Shown here one piece after another: positions 1 through 7,730 of a DNA stretch of 64,000 nucleotides. Within the stretch, counting starts at the first letter, position 1. The number at the start of each line of letters is the position of its first letter. The stretch lies in contig FZQZ01000001.1 in the NCBI GenBank assembly GCA_900199555.1, forward strand, positions 248,001 to 312,000. The letters are read 5' to 3'. Origin of the DNA: Prevotellaceae bacterium MN60 (GTDB lineage Bacteria; Bacteroidota; Bacteroidia; Bacteroidales; Bacteroidaceae). The notes below the pieces were generated by a model. It saw nothing but the letters and a program-made list of their open reading frames with translations, was not told where the DNA came from and ran no database searches. The position numbers and the translations under genes were made by a program.

Positions 1-212
1 CTTGTTGAACAGAGGAAATATTTTCCAACTATACCATTTTGAACGTATCTTATGACGCCGTCGCCGTGGTTCACCTTCATCTTGGTATCTTGTCGTGTTC
101 CAAATAAAATGGCTGCGATTTCTTCCCACATTTTATCAACAGGTGTTTGGGGTTGTGCTGATACGGCTACTGCCAGTATCGCAGATAATGCTATTGTGAT
201 TATTCTTTTCAT
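1..212 (-). CDS. Secreted protein of unknown function (partial, runs off the left edge)
   Basis: An open frame starts at 212 and continues past base 1, giving 70 residues. It begins MKRIITIALSAILAVAVSAQ, a clear signal peptide with a likely cut after VSA. The mature part (PQTPVDKMWEEIAAILFG...) is not a family I recognise. It starts 4 bases after the stop of the anti-sigma-like gene, so it is probably the third gene of the sigma-factor operon. The C-terminal part is outside the window, so no function can be assigned. Confidence 0.65.
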   Translation of the reverse strand, partial: MKRIITIALSAILAVAVSAQPQTPVDKMWEEIAAILFGTRQDTKMKVNHGDGVIRYVQNGIVGKYFLCST

Positions 213-216
213 CTTT

Positions 217-891
217 TTACAAGTCGTTAAATTGATTATTGTTTGATGGGAGCACATGCTCCGACTGAGCGGAGGGTGGCGTTGTAATCATTGAAACTCG
301 GTGAATGACACGACTGCCTCTCTCGCGAAGCGTTCGCGCCTGTTCTGCAAATTCCTGGCGTGCATCCGCATAGAGTATGATGTCACTTTCGTCCACCTTT
401 GTCAGCTCTCTTATGTCGTCGCCCAATGGGTCTGTTTGTTCCCTCTCGATGGCAGGCGATGCTTTTGCTATTGTCGTAGAAACATGTTGCCTTTGTTTGG
501 CTATCGGTTCCGCTTGGCTTGGGGTATTCTCACTCCTCACCTCACACTCTACACTCTTCGAGGCATCAATCTTTGCCACCTGTTCTGTCTGAGGCTGGAC
601 AGGAGCTGAGACTCTCGGTGGTCTTAAGAAGACTACAAGCAAGGCAACAGCACAAGCGGCAGCCATCCAAGGCCATAGTTTGATGATGCGAGCTTTGTGT
701 TTGCGTTGGGCCATCTCCTGATTAAAAAGAGCCTCATCAATAGTCAGCTCACCAAGCATCTCGGCAATAATCTTCCAGTCTTCAGGAACATTCTCGCCTG
801 ATACCTCAAGAGCCAACAGCCTCTCCTCCTCAGCATTTGTCTCGCCGTTGAGATATTTCTTAATCAATATTTCAGTCTCGTTATGTGTCAT
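217..891 (-). CDS. Membrane-anchored anti-sigma-like protein
   Basis: 224 residues with one predicted membrane helix at about residues 72-90 (LWPWMAAACAVALLVVFL). The N-terminal 70 residues are acidic and helical, presumably cytoplasmic. The C-terminal part is low-complexity and rich in Ser, Thr, Gln and Pro. It overlaps the ECF sigma gene by ATGA (888-891), which implies translational coupling. A soluble N-terminus, one helix and a distal region next to an ECF sigma factor is the usual arrangement of an anti-sigma factor. I see no zinc-binding HxxxCxxC motif and no FecR domain, so the role is inferred from context. Confidence 0.6.
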   Translation of the reverse strand: MTHNETEILIKKYLNGETNAEEERLLALEVSGENVPEDWKIIAEMLGELTIDEALFNQEMAQRKHKARIIKLWPWMAAACAVALLVVFLRPPRVSAPVQPQTEQVAKIDASKSVECEVRSENTPSQAEPIAKQRQHVSTTIAKASPAIEREQTDPLGDDIRELTKVDESDIILYADARQEFAEQARTLRERGSRVIHRVSMITTPPSAQSEHVLPSNNNQFNDL

Positions 892-1403
892 GTTCTTAAC
901 TTTTTTACCTCTTCAAACACTTTCTTTCTTGCAGCAGAAACGATGCTCTTTATCGAAGGTTTCGCTATGTTGGTTTGCTTTGCGATGTCATCAAGTTCAA
1001 GACCATCTATCTGCCTCATTTCAAACAGACGTCGTTCACTCGGTTTCAGATGTAGCACGGCCCTATTTACTGCTTCATGCAACTCTTTTGCTTCTAAAAC
1101 GTCGTGAGGCGAAGCATCAACATTCCAGCCTGGTGGAGCCACATCCTCATTCACCTTGCCCGAAACAAAGAGACCGGCCTTTCTCTTTCTCACGATATCC
1201 AGACAACAGTGTTTTGCCACTCTAATAGCAAGAGCATCATGTCGTGCTCCAGGTTCCATTCTGTCAATATACCTAAGAAGAGCCATCAATCCCTCTTGTG
1301 CAACATCTTCGGCATCATCTTCATTACCAAAGAAACTGCGAGCAACCGTGAGCATCAACTCACGGAGCGCTGGAGCAATATGTTCAAACTCTTCTTGCGT
1401 CAT
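888..1403 (-). CDS. ECF-family RNA polymerase sigma factor
   Basis: 171 residues with the sigma-70 ECF layout. Region 2 is at about residues 15-75, including DAEDVAQEGLMALLRYIDR at 30-48. Region 4 is at about 118-162, with LKPSERRLFEMRQIDGLELDDIA followed by the helix-turn-helix recognition helix. There is no region 1.1 or region 3. It would direct RNA polymerase to a small regulon, held inactive by the coupled membrane protein downstream. A TATCTTTG box at 1504-1511 on this strand suggests it is itself read by the housekeeping sigma, with a leader of about 95 nt. Confidence 0.9.
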   Translation of the reverse strand: MTQEEFEHIAPALRELMLTVARSFFGNEDDAEDVAQEGLMALLRYIDRMEPGARHDALAIRVAKHCCLDIVRKRKAGLFVSGKVNEDVAPPGWNVDASPHDVLEAKELHEAVNRAVLHLKPSERRLFEMRQIDGLELDDIAKQTNIAKPSIKSIVSAARKKVFEEVKKLRT

Positions 1404-1503
1404 TTGTATTATAAGCGAATGTCAATGCGAAAGGTTAAGTTGAAAAACATGATTATTTTTATAGTTGGTCTTTCATTTCACAAAATTCATTTAAAAATTT
1501 GGA

Positions 1504-1541
1504 CAAAGATACGAAAAAGTGAATAATTATTGCTACCTTTG
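1504..1541. promoter_or_regulatory. Divergent pair of -7 boxes between the ECF sigma gene and the 1587 gene
   Basis: TATCTTTG on the minus strand (1504-1511) faces TACCTTTG on the plus strand (1534-1541). Both fit the Bacteroidetes TAnnTTTG -7 consensus. Neither has a clear TTTG at the -33 position. The plus-strand box lies downstream of the earliest possible ATG of the next gene, which fixes its start at 1587. Confidence 0.6.
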
Positions 1542-1586
1542 TCATCAGTTTTAACAAAAGTTGAACCTCAATACAACTCTAGACAA

Positions 1587-2162
1587 ATGTTTCAAGTAAT
1601 TTCAGGACTTATTACCATCATTGTATGCTATGCGATCTATATCATTATGTATCGCAGAAAAAAAAAGAAAGAAGAAGCTGAATCTGTATTAGATGACACC
1701 AGCTACATACAAGAAATACAGCATCTATCAGGAAAGGTGGGGTTCATCTTGTGGCAACAATATGACATCTTGTTGGCAGCACGGAATTATTTCTGGGAGG
1801 TAATGGTGGACTATGCGGACTATCTAGAGAAGGCTGACCTTGACAATATCGATAGTTTGAGAGTGGCAGACATGACAGAAGATTCTTCCGTCGAGTTGGC
1901 TCACGTATATAATCAATCAAAAGTGGGTCTAAAGAACTTTGACAAGTTAAAAGAAGAACGAGGTTCACTGAGCATTGCGGGACATAGTCGTACATTAAAC
2001 GACTCGGTAAAAATCGTATGGTACAACCAAACAAGAGTGATACGCCTCTTCACCCCCATCAACGATGAGACGCTCGTTCGGAAATATGTAGAGACCCTTA
2101 TTCGCCAAAGTTTCGGCACAAAAGATGCTATGAAATTGGCAAAACCAGTGGAATCAAAATAG
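1587..2162 (+). CDS. Membrane-anchored protein of unknown function
   Basis: 191 residues from the ATG at 1587; an in-frame ATG at 1530 lies upstream of the promoter -7 box and is rejected. One N-terminal membrane helix (MFQVISGLITIIVCYAIYIIMY) is followed by a stop-transfer patch RRKKKKEE, so the rest should be cytoplasmic. The soluble part is helical and charged, with no motif I recognise. It is convergent with the secreted protein at 2170. Confidence 0.6.
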   Translation: MFQVISGLITIIVCYAIYIIMYRRKKKKEEAESVLDDTSYIQEIQHLSGKVGFILWQQYDILLAARNYFWEVMVDYADYLEKADLDNIDSLRVADMTEDSSVELAHVYNQSKVGLKNFDKLKEERGSLSIAGHSRTLNDSVKIVWYNQTRVIRLFTPINDETLVRKYVETLIRQSFGTKDAMKLAKPVESK

Positions 2163-2169
2163 AATTATC

Positions 2170-2781
2170 CTATCGCTTCCAAATTTTTATACCAAAAACA
2201 TAGATATGCGGACTGCACTTGAATGTATTGCTATTCATATAGTCGGCACCCAATTCTCTTGCATCGCAATTACGGCAAATCTTATCTTCAACATCATACC
2301 AAAAAGAACTATAGGCAACTATAGGAATGACTTCGTGCTCCTGCCATGTGGAGGGAATGGCAAACGGGGTGGCCTTATACAGAATAGACTCGGAACCATC
2401 GAGCTCGTTCTTTACAGGGTATTTGGGTAGGCTAAATGAGAGGCCGCAAACCTCATCGAACTGAAATTTGAATGTCAATAGGCTGTCGGACTTAGAATAG
2501 AATCCTATGGTAGCCTTAGGTGCGCTATTGGTATAACCGATACCGATATCAGACAGGATATCTTGTTCCAGCTTGCCATTAGTATATACTTGGACTACGG
2601 GAGCCATCAGATACTGGTTTTTCTCGAGATTCGACAAGTCGAGCGCATAGACACAAAGTCCCTGATCATTTAACAACTTGATGTAGTCATCCATCGTTGC
2701 TTTTACACTACAGATACTCTGTGCCCACCCCATCATCGTGGTAAGAGCGAAAAGAATAGTCAATAAGAATTTCTTGTTCAT
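2170..2781 (-). CDS. Secreted protein of unknown function
   Basis: 203 residues beginning MNKKFLLTILFALTTMMGWAQ, a signal peptide with a cut probably at WAQ-S. The mature part is about 180 residues, mixed alpha/beta in appearance, with a C-terminal pair of cysteines (ICRNCDARE) that could bind metal or form a disulfide. No known domain is recognised. The same signal-peptide style occurs in the thioredoxin-like protein upstream (3164-4750), but a terminator at 2901-2937 separates the two. Confidence 0.6.
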   Translation of the reverse strand: MNKKFLLTILFALTTMMGWAQSICSVKATMDDYIKLLNDQGLCVYALDLSNLEKNQYLMAPVVQVYTNGKLEQDILSDIGIGYTNSAPKATIGFYSKSDSLLTFKFQFDEVCGLSFSLPKYPVKNELDGSESILYKATPFAIPSTWQEHEVIPIVAYSSFWYDVEDKICRNCDARELGADYMNSNTFKCSPHIYVFGIKIWKR

Positions 2782-2900
2782 GTCAGTAAAATATTTATTG
2801 TTATATTACTATATACGCAACTAATCGCAAGAAATTAAGTAAAAACAATAATTATTTTCAGAATATCGCTAGCCACGAGGTAATGGTTACAAGCAAAACA

Positions 2901-2939
2901 AAAAGACCAAGCTAAAGTAAACTTTGCTCGGTCTTTTTT
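2901..2939. terminator. Bidirectional intrinsic terminator
   Basis: The arms 2901-2918 and 2921-2937 pair with one bulge and one mismatch (AAAGACC/GGTCTTT outer, AGC/GCT middle, AAAGT/ACTTT inner). A run of seven T follows on the plus strand and A-rich sequence on the other side, so it can work in both directions. It closes the short minus-strand unit that starts at the 3120-3151 promoter. Confidence 0.8.
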
Positions 2940-2949
2940 TCTCCTTTTT

Positions 2950-2966
2950 GTGATTCCGGCGGGATT
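2950..2966 (-). repeat. Partial copy of the tRNA-Arg 3' end (possible attachment-site scar)
   Basis: These 17 bases are identical to 5652-5668, which is the acceptor arm and part of the T-arm of tRNA-Arg(ACG) (tRNA strand AATCCCGCCGGAATCA). Both copies are in the same orientation. Weak similarity continues for about 15 more bases (T-arm and variable region), then stops; no anticodon arm can be found. Tyrosine-recombinase elements that integrate into tRNA genes leave such 3'-end duplications, but a decayed tRNA gene would look the same. Confidence 0.5.
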
Positions 2967-2983
2967 GACACCAACCTTGATTA

Positions 2984-3079
2984 TCAATTACTTAGAAGCC
3001 CAATTGCTACTTGTTGGACAGCGGTAGCAAAAATGACATTTCTCTCTTCAACATTTCCAGTCTCAATGGGCATCTCCAT
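2984..3079 (-). CDS. Possible 31-residue small protein
   Basis: This 31-codon frame lies inside a transcript that has its own canonical promoter (3120-3151) and terminator (2901-2939). It begins MEMPIETGNVEERNVIF and ends GLLSN. Translation could begin at 3079 or at the second Met (3073). The peptide is amphipathic and matches nothing I know. The RNA itself, rather than the peptide, may be the functional product. Confidence 0.35.
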   Translation of the reverse strand: MEMPIETGNVEERNVIFATAVQQVAIGLLSN

Positions 3080-3119
3080 ACCCTTGCAACTACTAACTTA
3101 GTTAGTTGTTTAGATACTG

Positions 3120-3151
3120 CAAAGGTACGAATTATTTGTGATACAAGCAAA
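3120..3151 (-). promoter_or_regulatory. Canonical promoter of a short minus-strand unit
   Basis: TTTG (3148-3151), a 20-base spacer and TACCTTTG (3120-3127). It lies only 13 bases downstream of the stop of the thioredoxin-like gene and reads away from it. About 10 bases past the expected start of transcription is a 13-base near-palindrome CTAACTAAGTTAG that could be an operator. Confidence 0.75.
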
Positions 3152-3163
3152 TATCGAATCGAA

Positions 3164-4750
3164 TTAATATCTAGTTTCGATGATTTTTGACAACTTTCCC
3201 TTTATTTCAATGAATCGCTGCATAAACAAATCGTAATTATTGGAAAAGTAATTGAGTGAGTTGCGCAAGATTTGTCCGTCTGGAGAGATGGTAATATAAT
3301 GTGGAATACTTCTGAACTGAAGCAGTTCCTCCAATTGATCCAGTTCTTTGCGGCTCACAGGATAGCAGTCGGCACCAAGCAGGTTACCCACGACAAATTG
3401 CTTGTAGGTATCGTTTGTTTGGGGATTGTCCTCTTGTGCGATGAAGATGAGTTGGAGATCTGGATTGTCTTTCAGGCTACGGCGCAGGTCGCGGCTTTTC
3501 TCAATGGCTTGCATGCATGGACCGCACCACATCGCCCAGAAGTCTATCAGCACGATCTTCCCACGATAGGGTTTGATGATTCTTTCAAGTAAAGCCTTGC
3601 CGTCGCCTTCTGGTATGGGATAGGTGAAAGATTCGTCGAATGTGACGGCAAAGAGACGTTCTGCCTCCTTGCGGAGTTCGGGCTGTGTAAATCCGTCTAG
3701 TGCACGATGGTGAACGGTGTCGAGCGGCACGTAGGCTTTTTCCCATCCTACACGGTCTTCCGCTGTCAGCATCGTGTCTGCCAATGCTTGCAGCCGGTGC
3801 TCGTATGCTTCTTTAGCAGTAGTGAGTCCCCTTGGCAGGTCTTGCATCATGGCCATCTGTGTCAGCAGGTTGTCCTCGTCGCCCATCATGCGGTTCATGG
3901 CCTGACGCAGTAACTGCTGCTCTTGGGCATAATACAAGAAAGAGGATGCCAACGCACAGACGGGTGTCTTGGACAGACTTCCTACTAATCGTGAATAGCT
4001 GTAAGGGACAAAGAGAATGGGGTCGTTCAAAGGCAAATACTTCAGCGGCGCATAGTTTTCGGGGGCACATAATTCTGCATTGAATGTGCTGTCACTTAAC
4101 GCACGCATCAGGTCTTCGCGCATTAATGAGCCGTGCTTGAAAAGGAAGCCTGCGCAAATCATGCTTGTGGCCATCGTTTGAGCCAGTTGCCGCTCGTATG
4201 AAGTGAACTGTTTGGCGTCAGCCAAGGCATTAACTCTGTCGAGGGTTGTGCGAATGAGGCTGTCGCAAATGGCAGTGTGGTGTTTCAAATCGCTCTTGTC
4301 TGCTAGCATCATACGATATTCGTTCGTGAAATAAAGATTTTCTTTTAACAGACGCTCAACTCTTCTTGCCGAACTCCCTGCATTGTATCCACAAGTCCAA
4401 CGCCCATCGGCATCTTGCCTCAGTTCCATGTGCAGTGTCTCACCAGGCACGAGGTAGTACTGCACTTGTCCGTTCTCCGAGAATATCAGCGTGTTGAGAA
4501 CAGGGTGCTGCAACTGCATCCGACAAGTGAAACTACCATCCGCAGCTATATCGACCATATTGTCCTTGGGGATATCTGTCAAGGCGTTGTTCCATTCCAC
4601 GTATACCTGCTTAGGCATAACCTCAGTCTTTACACCAACTATCTTTCCGATAATGAATGCCGAGTCTGTGCGAAAAAAAGTCTCATTTACTTGTGCCCAA
4701 CCCGTTATTGCAACGAAGGCCAGAAAAATAGTTGTAATGGTTTTCTTCAT
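3164..4750 (-). CDS. TlpA/ResA-type thioredoxin-like exported protein
   Basis: 528 residues from the ATG at 4750, chosen because it begins the signal peptide MKKTITTIFLAFVAITGWAQ; a further in-frame ATG at 4777 would put nine polar residues in front of it. The last ~150 residues are a thioredoxin fold with the redox motif WCGPC (Cys409 and Cys412), preceded by GKIVLIDFWAM. A cis-Pro region SIPHYITISPDG follows. The N-terminal ~200 residues resemble the DUF4369-type beta domain seen ahead of Bacteroidetes TlpA domains. It should act in the periplasm on protein disulfides; the partner is unknown. Confidence 0.85.
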   Translation of the reverse strand: MKKTITTIFLAFVAITGWAQVNETFFRTDSAFIIGKIVGVKTEVMPKQVYVEWNNALTDIPKDNMVDIAADGSFTCRMQLQHPVLNTLIFSENGQVQYYLVPGETLHMELRQDADGRWTCGYNAGSSARRVERLLKENLYFTNEYRMMLADKSDLKHHTAICDSLIRTTLDRVNALADAKQFTSYERQLAQTMATSMICAGFLFKHGSLMREDLMRALSDSTFNAELCAPENYAPLKYLPLNDPILFVPYSYSRLVGSLSKTPVCALASSFLYYAQEQQLLRQAMNRMMGDEDNLLTQMAMMQDLPRGLTTAKEAYEHRLQALADTMLTAEDRVGWEKAYVPLDTVHHRALDGFTQPELRKEAERLFAVTFDESFTYPIPEGDGKALLERIIKPYRGKIVLIDFWAMWCGPCMQAIEKSRDLRRSLKDNPDLQLIFIAQEDNPQTNDTYKQFVVGNLLGADCYPVSRKELDQLEELLQFRSIPHYITISPDGQILRNSLNYFSNNYDLFMQRFIEIKGKLSKIIETRY

Positions 4751-4938
4751 ATTTGCTTTGATTATGTTATCGTACATTTTAATATACGCTCAAAATTGGT
4801 AAAATATGGCGCATATGGTTGTTAATTATTTCTAAATGGCTTAAAACAATGAGACTCCCTCTGCTCGAAAGCAAAGAAAGCCTCTCAATTATTAATCTTC
4901 TCGTCTCATCATTAGTTATGGTCTATTGGAGATTAAAA

Positions 4939-5217
4939 CTACCATCCAAATATATCAGCATGGGTGCCAGTTTCAAGGAACAAAAGCGTAAGTTGTTTAT
5001 CGTTCTGTTCCCAGGTCATCAACCAGTTTGGCTGAATGTGACATTCCCATTGCCCTTTATGATTGCCTTTCAATTGATGAGGACGGTACTCGTCTGGAAG
5101 TGTACCAGTTTCTGAGAGAATCGTAATGGCTTGCTTGATAGCATCTATATCCAAGCCTCTCTTGGCACACTTTCTTAAATCCTTCTTGAACTGATGAGTA
5201 TAATCAATACTGTACAT
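4939..5217 (-). CDS. yafQ: YafQ-family type II toxin (mRNA interferase)
   Basis: 92 residues, the usual size. It follows the E. coli YafQ pattern closely: His47 (HQLKG), His60 and Trp65 (ECHIQPNW), and the C-terminal TGTHADIFG with His86. These correspond to YafQ His50, His63, Trp68 and His87, which form the ribosome-dependent RNase site. The position of YafQ Asp67 is Asn here and that of Arg83 is Glu, so activity may differ. Its start overlaps the antitoxin stop by one base, as in a co-translated toxin-antitoxin operon. Confidence 0.85.
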   Translation of the reverse strand: MYSIDYTHQFKKDLRKCAKRGLDIDAIKQAITILSETGTLPDEYRPHQLKGNHKGQWECHIQPNWLMTWEQNDKQLTLLFLETGTHADIFGW

Positions 5218-5444
5218 TAGCCAAGAATTTGATTAAACATGTCGTCTACACTACTAGCGTGATAAACACGTCCGTTCTTGACATCGTCCATAGCTTCTTT
5301 GTAATGGGCAGTCTTAGTGATGTCATCAATTTTAGGAGCTGATTTCTGTACCTTGACAGAAGCCACACCCATCAACATCTTACAGGCCTGCTTCACTTTC
5401 GAAACAAGGTTCTCATCAGGAACTTGTAATACTATTGTTGCCAT
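5217..5444 (-). CDS. Antitoxin partner of the YafQ-like toxin
   Basis: 75 residues from the ATG at 5444 (MATIVLQVPDENL); the upstream in-frame ATG at 5498 lies in the leader and adds an unlikely tail. It directly precedes the toxin gene. The N-terminal beta-strand (ATIVLQVP) is followed by helices and an acidic C-terminus (ASSVDDMFNQILG), which would wrap the toxin. It does not look like a canonical RelB/DinJ ribbon-helix-helix protein in detail, so the subfamily is uncertain. Confidence 0.75.
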   Translation of the reverse strand: MATIVLQVPDENLVSKVKQACKMLMGVASVKVQKSAPKIDDITKTAHYKEAMDDVKNGRVYHASSVDDMFNQILG

Positions 5445-5487
5445 AATCGTTATTTCATTTACTTTTTCGGGTGCAAGGCTGCGGTTA

Positions 5488-5558
5488 AGCGAGAGCAATC
5501 AAACAAGTTTGAATTGCCGAGCGAAAGCAGTCTCGCATCGTTTCACGGTGCAAAGATA
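5488..5558 (-). promoter_or_regulatory. Toxin-antitoxin promoter region with inverted repeat
   Basis: TATCTTTG on the minus strand at 5551-5558 is the likely -7 box. The leader then contains a dyad around 5498-5518 (CAATCAAAC / GTTTGAATTG) and a second imperfect pair (GCGAGA near 5489 / TCTCGC near 5531). Self-repressing operators are common at this position in toxin-antitoxin operons; that role is inferred. Confidence 0.45.
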
Positions 5559-5652
5559 CAAATAATTCTAGGAAATTATTCACTTTATACGCTAAAAGTA
5601 TGTGGAAAATGCTAAAAAACAAATAAGAGAGGTATTAAAATACCTCTCTTAG

Positions 5653-5726
5653 TGATTCCGGCGGGATTCAAACCCACAACCTTCTGATCCGTAGTCAGAT
5701 GCTCTATTCAGTTGAGCTACGGAACC
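5653..5726 (-). tRNA. tRNA-Arg (anticodon ACG)
   Basis: The minus strand folds as a cloverleaf. The acceptor stem GGTTCCG/CGGAATC has one GU pair, the anticodon stem TCTGA/TCAGA carries the loop CTACGGA, and the T-arm is GTGGG-TTTGAAT-CCCGC. The discriminator is A73, and CCA is not encoded. A20-type editing would be expected to convert A34 to inosine, so this reads CGN codons. The 3' end is duplicated at 2950-2966. Confidence 0.95.
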
Positions 5727-5768
5727 TCCGTTCCTGCTGTTCAAGTGTCATATCCTTGAAAGCGAGTG

Positions 5769-5800
5769 CAAAGGTACGCACTTTTTATGTAACCGCCAAA
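5769..5800 (-). promoter_or_regulatory. tRNA-Arg promoter
   Basis: TTTG (5797-5800), a 20-base spacer and TACCTTTG (5769-5776), about 43 bases upstream of the tRNA 5' end. Confidence 0.8.
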
Positions 5801-5881
5801 CATTTTCCAATTTTTTTTCAGAAAATGTAGATATTTTCATCATTTTGGGTTGATTTGATACCTCAGATAGTCCTTTTTTCG

Positions 5882-7207
5882 CTATAAAGAGAGGTCTTGA
5901 ACGAGAATTTGACGGGTTTCTCGTAGATAGATGCTGCGCAATTCCATAGCCTTACCCCACTGTTCGGAGAAAAGTTTGCTGACATCAAGGTCTATCTTCC
6001 ACTGTCCGAAAGACTCCATGCGGTCTATCATGGCACCCAAAGTAAGGTTTTTGATATCCTCGGCAGGCATAAAGCATGAGGTCTCCCCTTTCTCGTCGAC
6101 AGTAATCTCAATAATGAGGCCTGCCTGCATCTGTTCGAAGAGCAAATCGTTGACGATACGAATGGGTATGGTGGTCTGCTTGCTGAGTTCGAGGGCAGTA
6201 AGTGGTTTCTGTCCGTTGGCAAAGCGTTTGCAGATGCGACTCAGCAGGAGGGCATTGAGCAGTATCTGATAGCGATGACTAATCTCACCCGTATTGGCAT
6301 CGTAGTCGTAGTAGTCGAGATTCTGATTGGTATAGCTTAGTTCGGCACCAAAAAGACAGATGGTCCACGAAATCTGTAACCACAGCATAAACAGTGGCAA
6401 AGCAGCAAAGGAGCCATAGATGGCATTATAGCTGGAGAGGAACATCTGCGAATGGATATAGAAGATTTGCAGTCCCTGCATAGCAAAACCAGCGAGGATG
6501 CCTGGTACTACGGCATTGATAGGCTTCACATGGGTATTGGGCATAAAGATATAGAGGGCGATAAACATGCCTGACATCAGCACATAGGGCAGCAAGTCGA
6601 TGAGAAAGCGCATGGCGGGACCTAGCAGCAGGAAGTCGGGCATAGAGTCGGCAATGGTGGCCATAAAGATAGAGATACCCGACGTGAGCACGATGATGAT
6701 GGGAAAGAGGAAGAACATGGCGATATAGTCGGTGAAGGTGCGGAAGATAGAACGCGGCTTCTTCACCTGCCATATCTCGTTAAAGGAGTCTTCGACATTA
6801 CTCACCAGCATGAGCACGGTATAGAGCATAAAGATAAGACCAATACCAAGGAATACGCCACTCTTAGTATGAACGAGGTAGCTATTAACAAAGCCAATAA
6901 TCACCTCGGCCACTTGTGGCTGCGACTCGAAGGCATCACGAAACCATACCTCTATATATTTGTTATAGCCAAATCCGCGGGCGATAGCAAAGACTACTGC
7001 CGTGATGGGCACGATGGCCAACAAGGTAGAGTATGTGAGTGCCGATGCCTTCTGCATCACACGCTTAGTGGTGAAGAAGCGTACGGCAAGTACGAGTTTC
7101 TTTGCAATTTCCAAGAAGAGGAACTTCAGTGGCGACACATCGTCCTGATTGATTCTCCATATATCCGTCTGAAAGAACTGGATAATAGCATCTATCCGTC
7201 GACCCAT
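5882..7207 (-). CDS. YihY/BrkB-family inner-membrane protein
   Basis: 441 residues, longer than the ~290 of E. coli YihY. The first ~310 residues hold the six-helix YihY core, including QKASALTYSTLLAIVPITAVVFAIARGFGYN and the late motif ALPLFMLWLQISWTICLFGAELSY. The last ~120 residues are soluble and resemble a winged-helix domain (PLTALELSKQTTIPIRIVNDLLFEQMQAGLI). The substrate is unknown; the old annotation as RNase BN is not supported for this family. Confidence 0.85.
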   Translation of the reverse strand: MGRRIDAIIQFFQTDIWRINQDDVSPLKFLFLEIAKKLVLAVRFFTTKRVMQKASALTYSTLLAIVPITAVVFAIARGFGYNKYIEVWFRDAFESQPQVAEVIIGFVNSYLVHTKSGVFLGIGLIFMLYTVLMLVSNVEDSFNEIWQVKKPRSIFRTFTDYIAMFFLFPIIIVLTSGISIFMATIADSMPDFLLLGPAMRFLIDLLPYVLMSGMFIALYIFMPNTHVKPINAVVPGILAGFAMQGLQIFYIHSQMFLSSYNAIYGSFAALPLFMLWLQISWTICLFGAELSYTNQNLDYYDYDANTGEISHRYQILLNALLLSRICKRFANGQKPLTALELSKQTTIPIRIVNDLLFEQMQAGLIIEITVDEKGETSCFMPAEDIKNLTLGAMIDRMESFGQWKIDLDVSKLFSEQWGKAMELRSIYLRETRQILVQDLSL

Positions 7208-7260
7208 GATATTTTAAGTTCTTAGTTTTTACGAAAACAAATAAAATATAAGATAAAAAA

Positions 7261-7628
7261 GAAAGCACTGCCCCTATAAGCCGGGTTCTGTACCTCTTGC
7301 GAGGTGTCTGTCATTTATCTACTTCGCAGGTTACCCTACGACTGAAGCATTCTACCCTCCATCGTTGCTTGCGCATCGGGCGGACAGCCCTCGAACGATG
7401 GTATACGCGAACTTGCAGCCTCCAGATGGAACAGCCCGACGATCACCCGCCGACTGGTGGTCTCTTACACCACCTTCTCACCCTTACTTCTTGCGAAGCG
7501 GTCATTCTCTTCTCCCATATCCAGCTGTCGCCAACTGCTGGCACTTTCACCAGTGGAGTGTCCTATGCTGCCCGGACTTTCCTCTCGCGCTCCTATGAGC
7601 ACCAGCGACAGACCGAGGCACTGCTTTC
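7261..7628 (-). ncRNA. rnpB: RNase P RNA
   Basis: The minus strand begins GAAAGCAGTGCC at 7628 and ends with ACAGAACCCGGCTTATAG-GGGCAGTGCTTTC near 7261. The two ends pair as the P1 stem. The conserved 5' block GAGGAAAGTCCGGGC is present at about 7571-7590, and the 3' AGAACCCGGCTTA signature marks the P4 partner. It is the catalytic RNA of tRNA 5' maturation. Length (~368 nt) is normal for a bacterial type A RNA. The exact ends are estimated to within a few bases. Confidence 0.95.
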
Positions 7629-7634
7629 AACATG

Positions 7635-7642
7635 CAAAGGTA
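7635..7642 (-). promoter_or_regulatory. rnpB -7 box
   Basis: TACCTTTG on the minus strand, 6 bases from the RNA 5' end. Upstream is a short repeated stretch of ATTCATAATT/ATGCAT sequence in place of a clear TTTG -33 element. Confidence 0.7.
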
Positions 7643-7730
7643 GTAAATAATTCATAATTCATCATGCATAATTCATAATTATTTTCTTGCCAACCACAAA
7701 TTTCGCACTTTTTGAAATACTTCGAAGGTG

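Noticed and set aside
4415-5115. Plus-strand frames opposite the thioredoxin-like gene and toxin
   Set aside because: No recognisable domains, wrong composition, and convincing genes on the minus strand.
7297-7657. Plus-strand frames across 7.3-7.65 kb
   Set aside because: This stretch is the RNase P RNA on the minus strand, with paired ends and conserved blocks.
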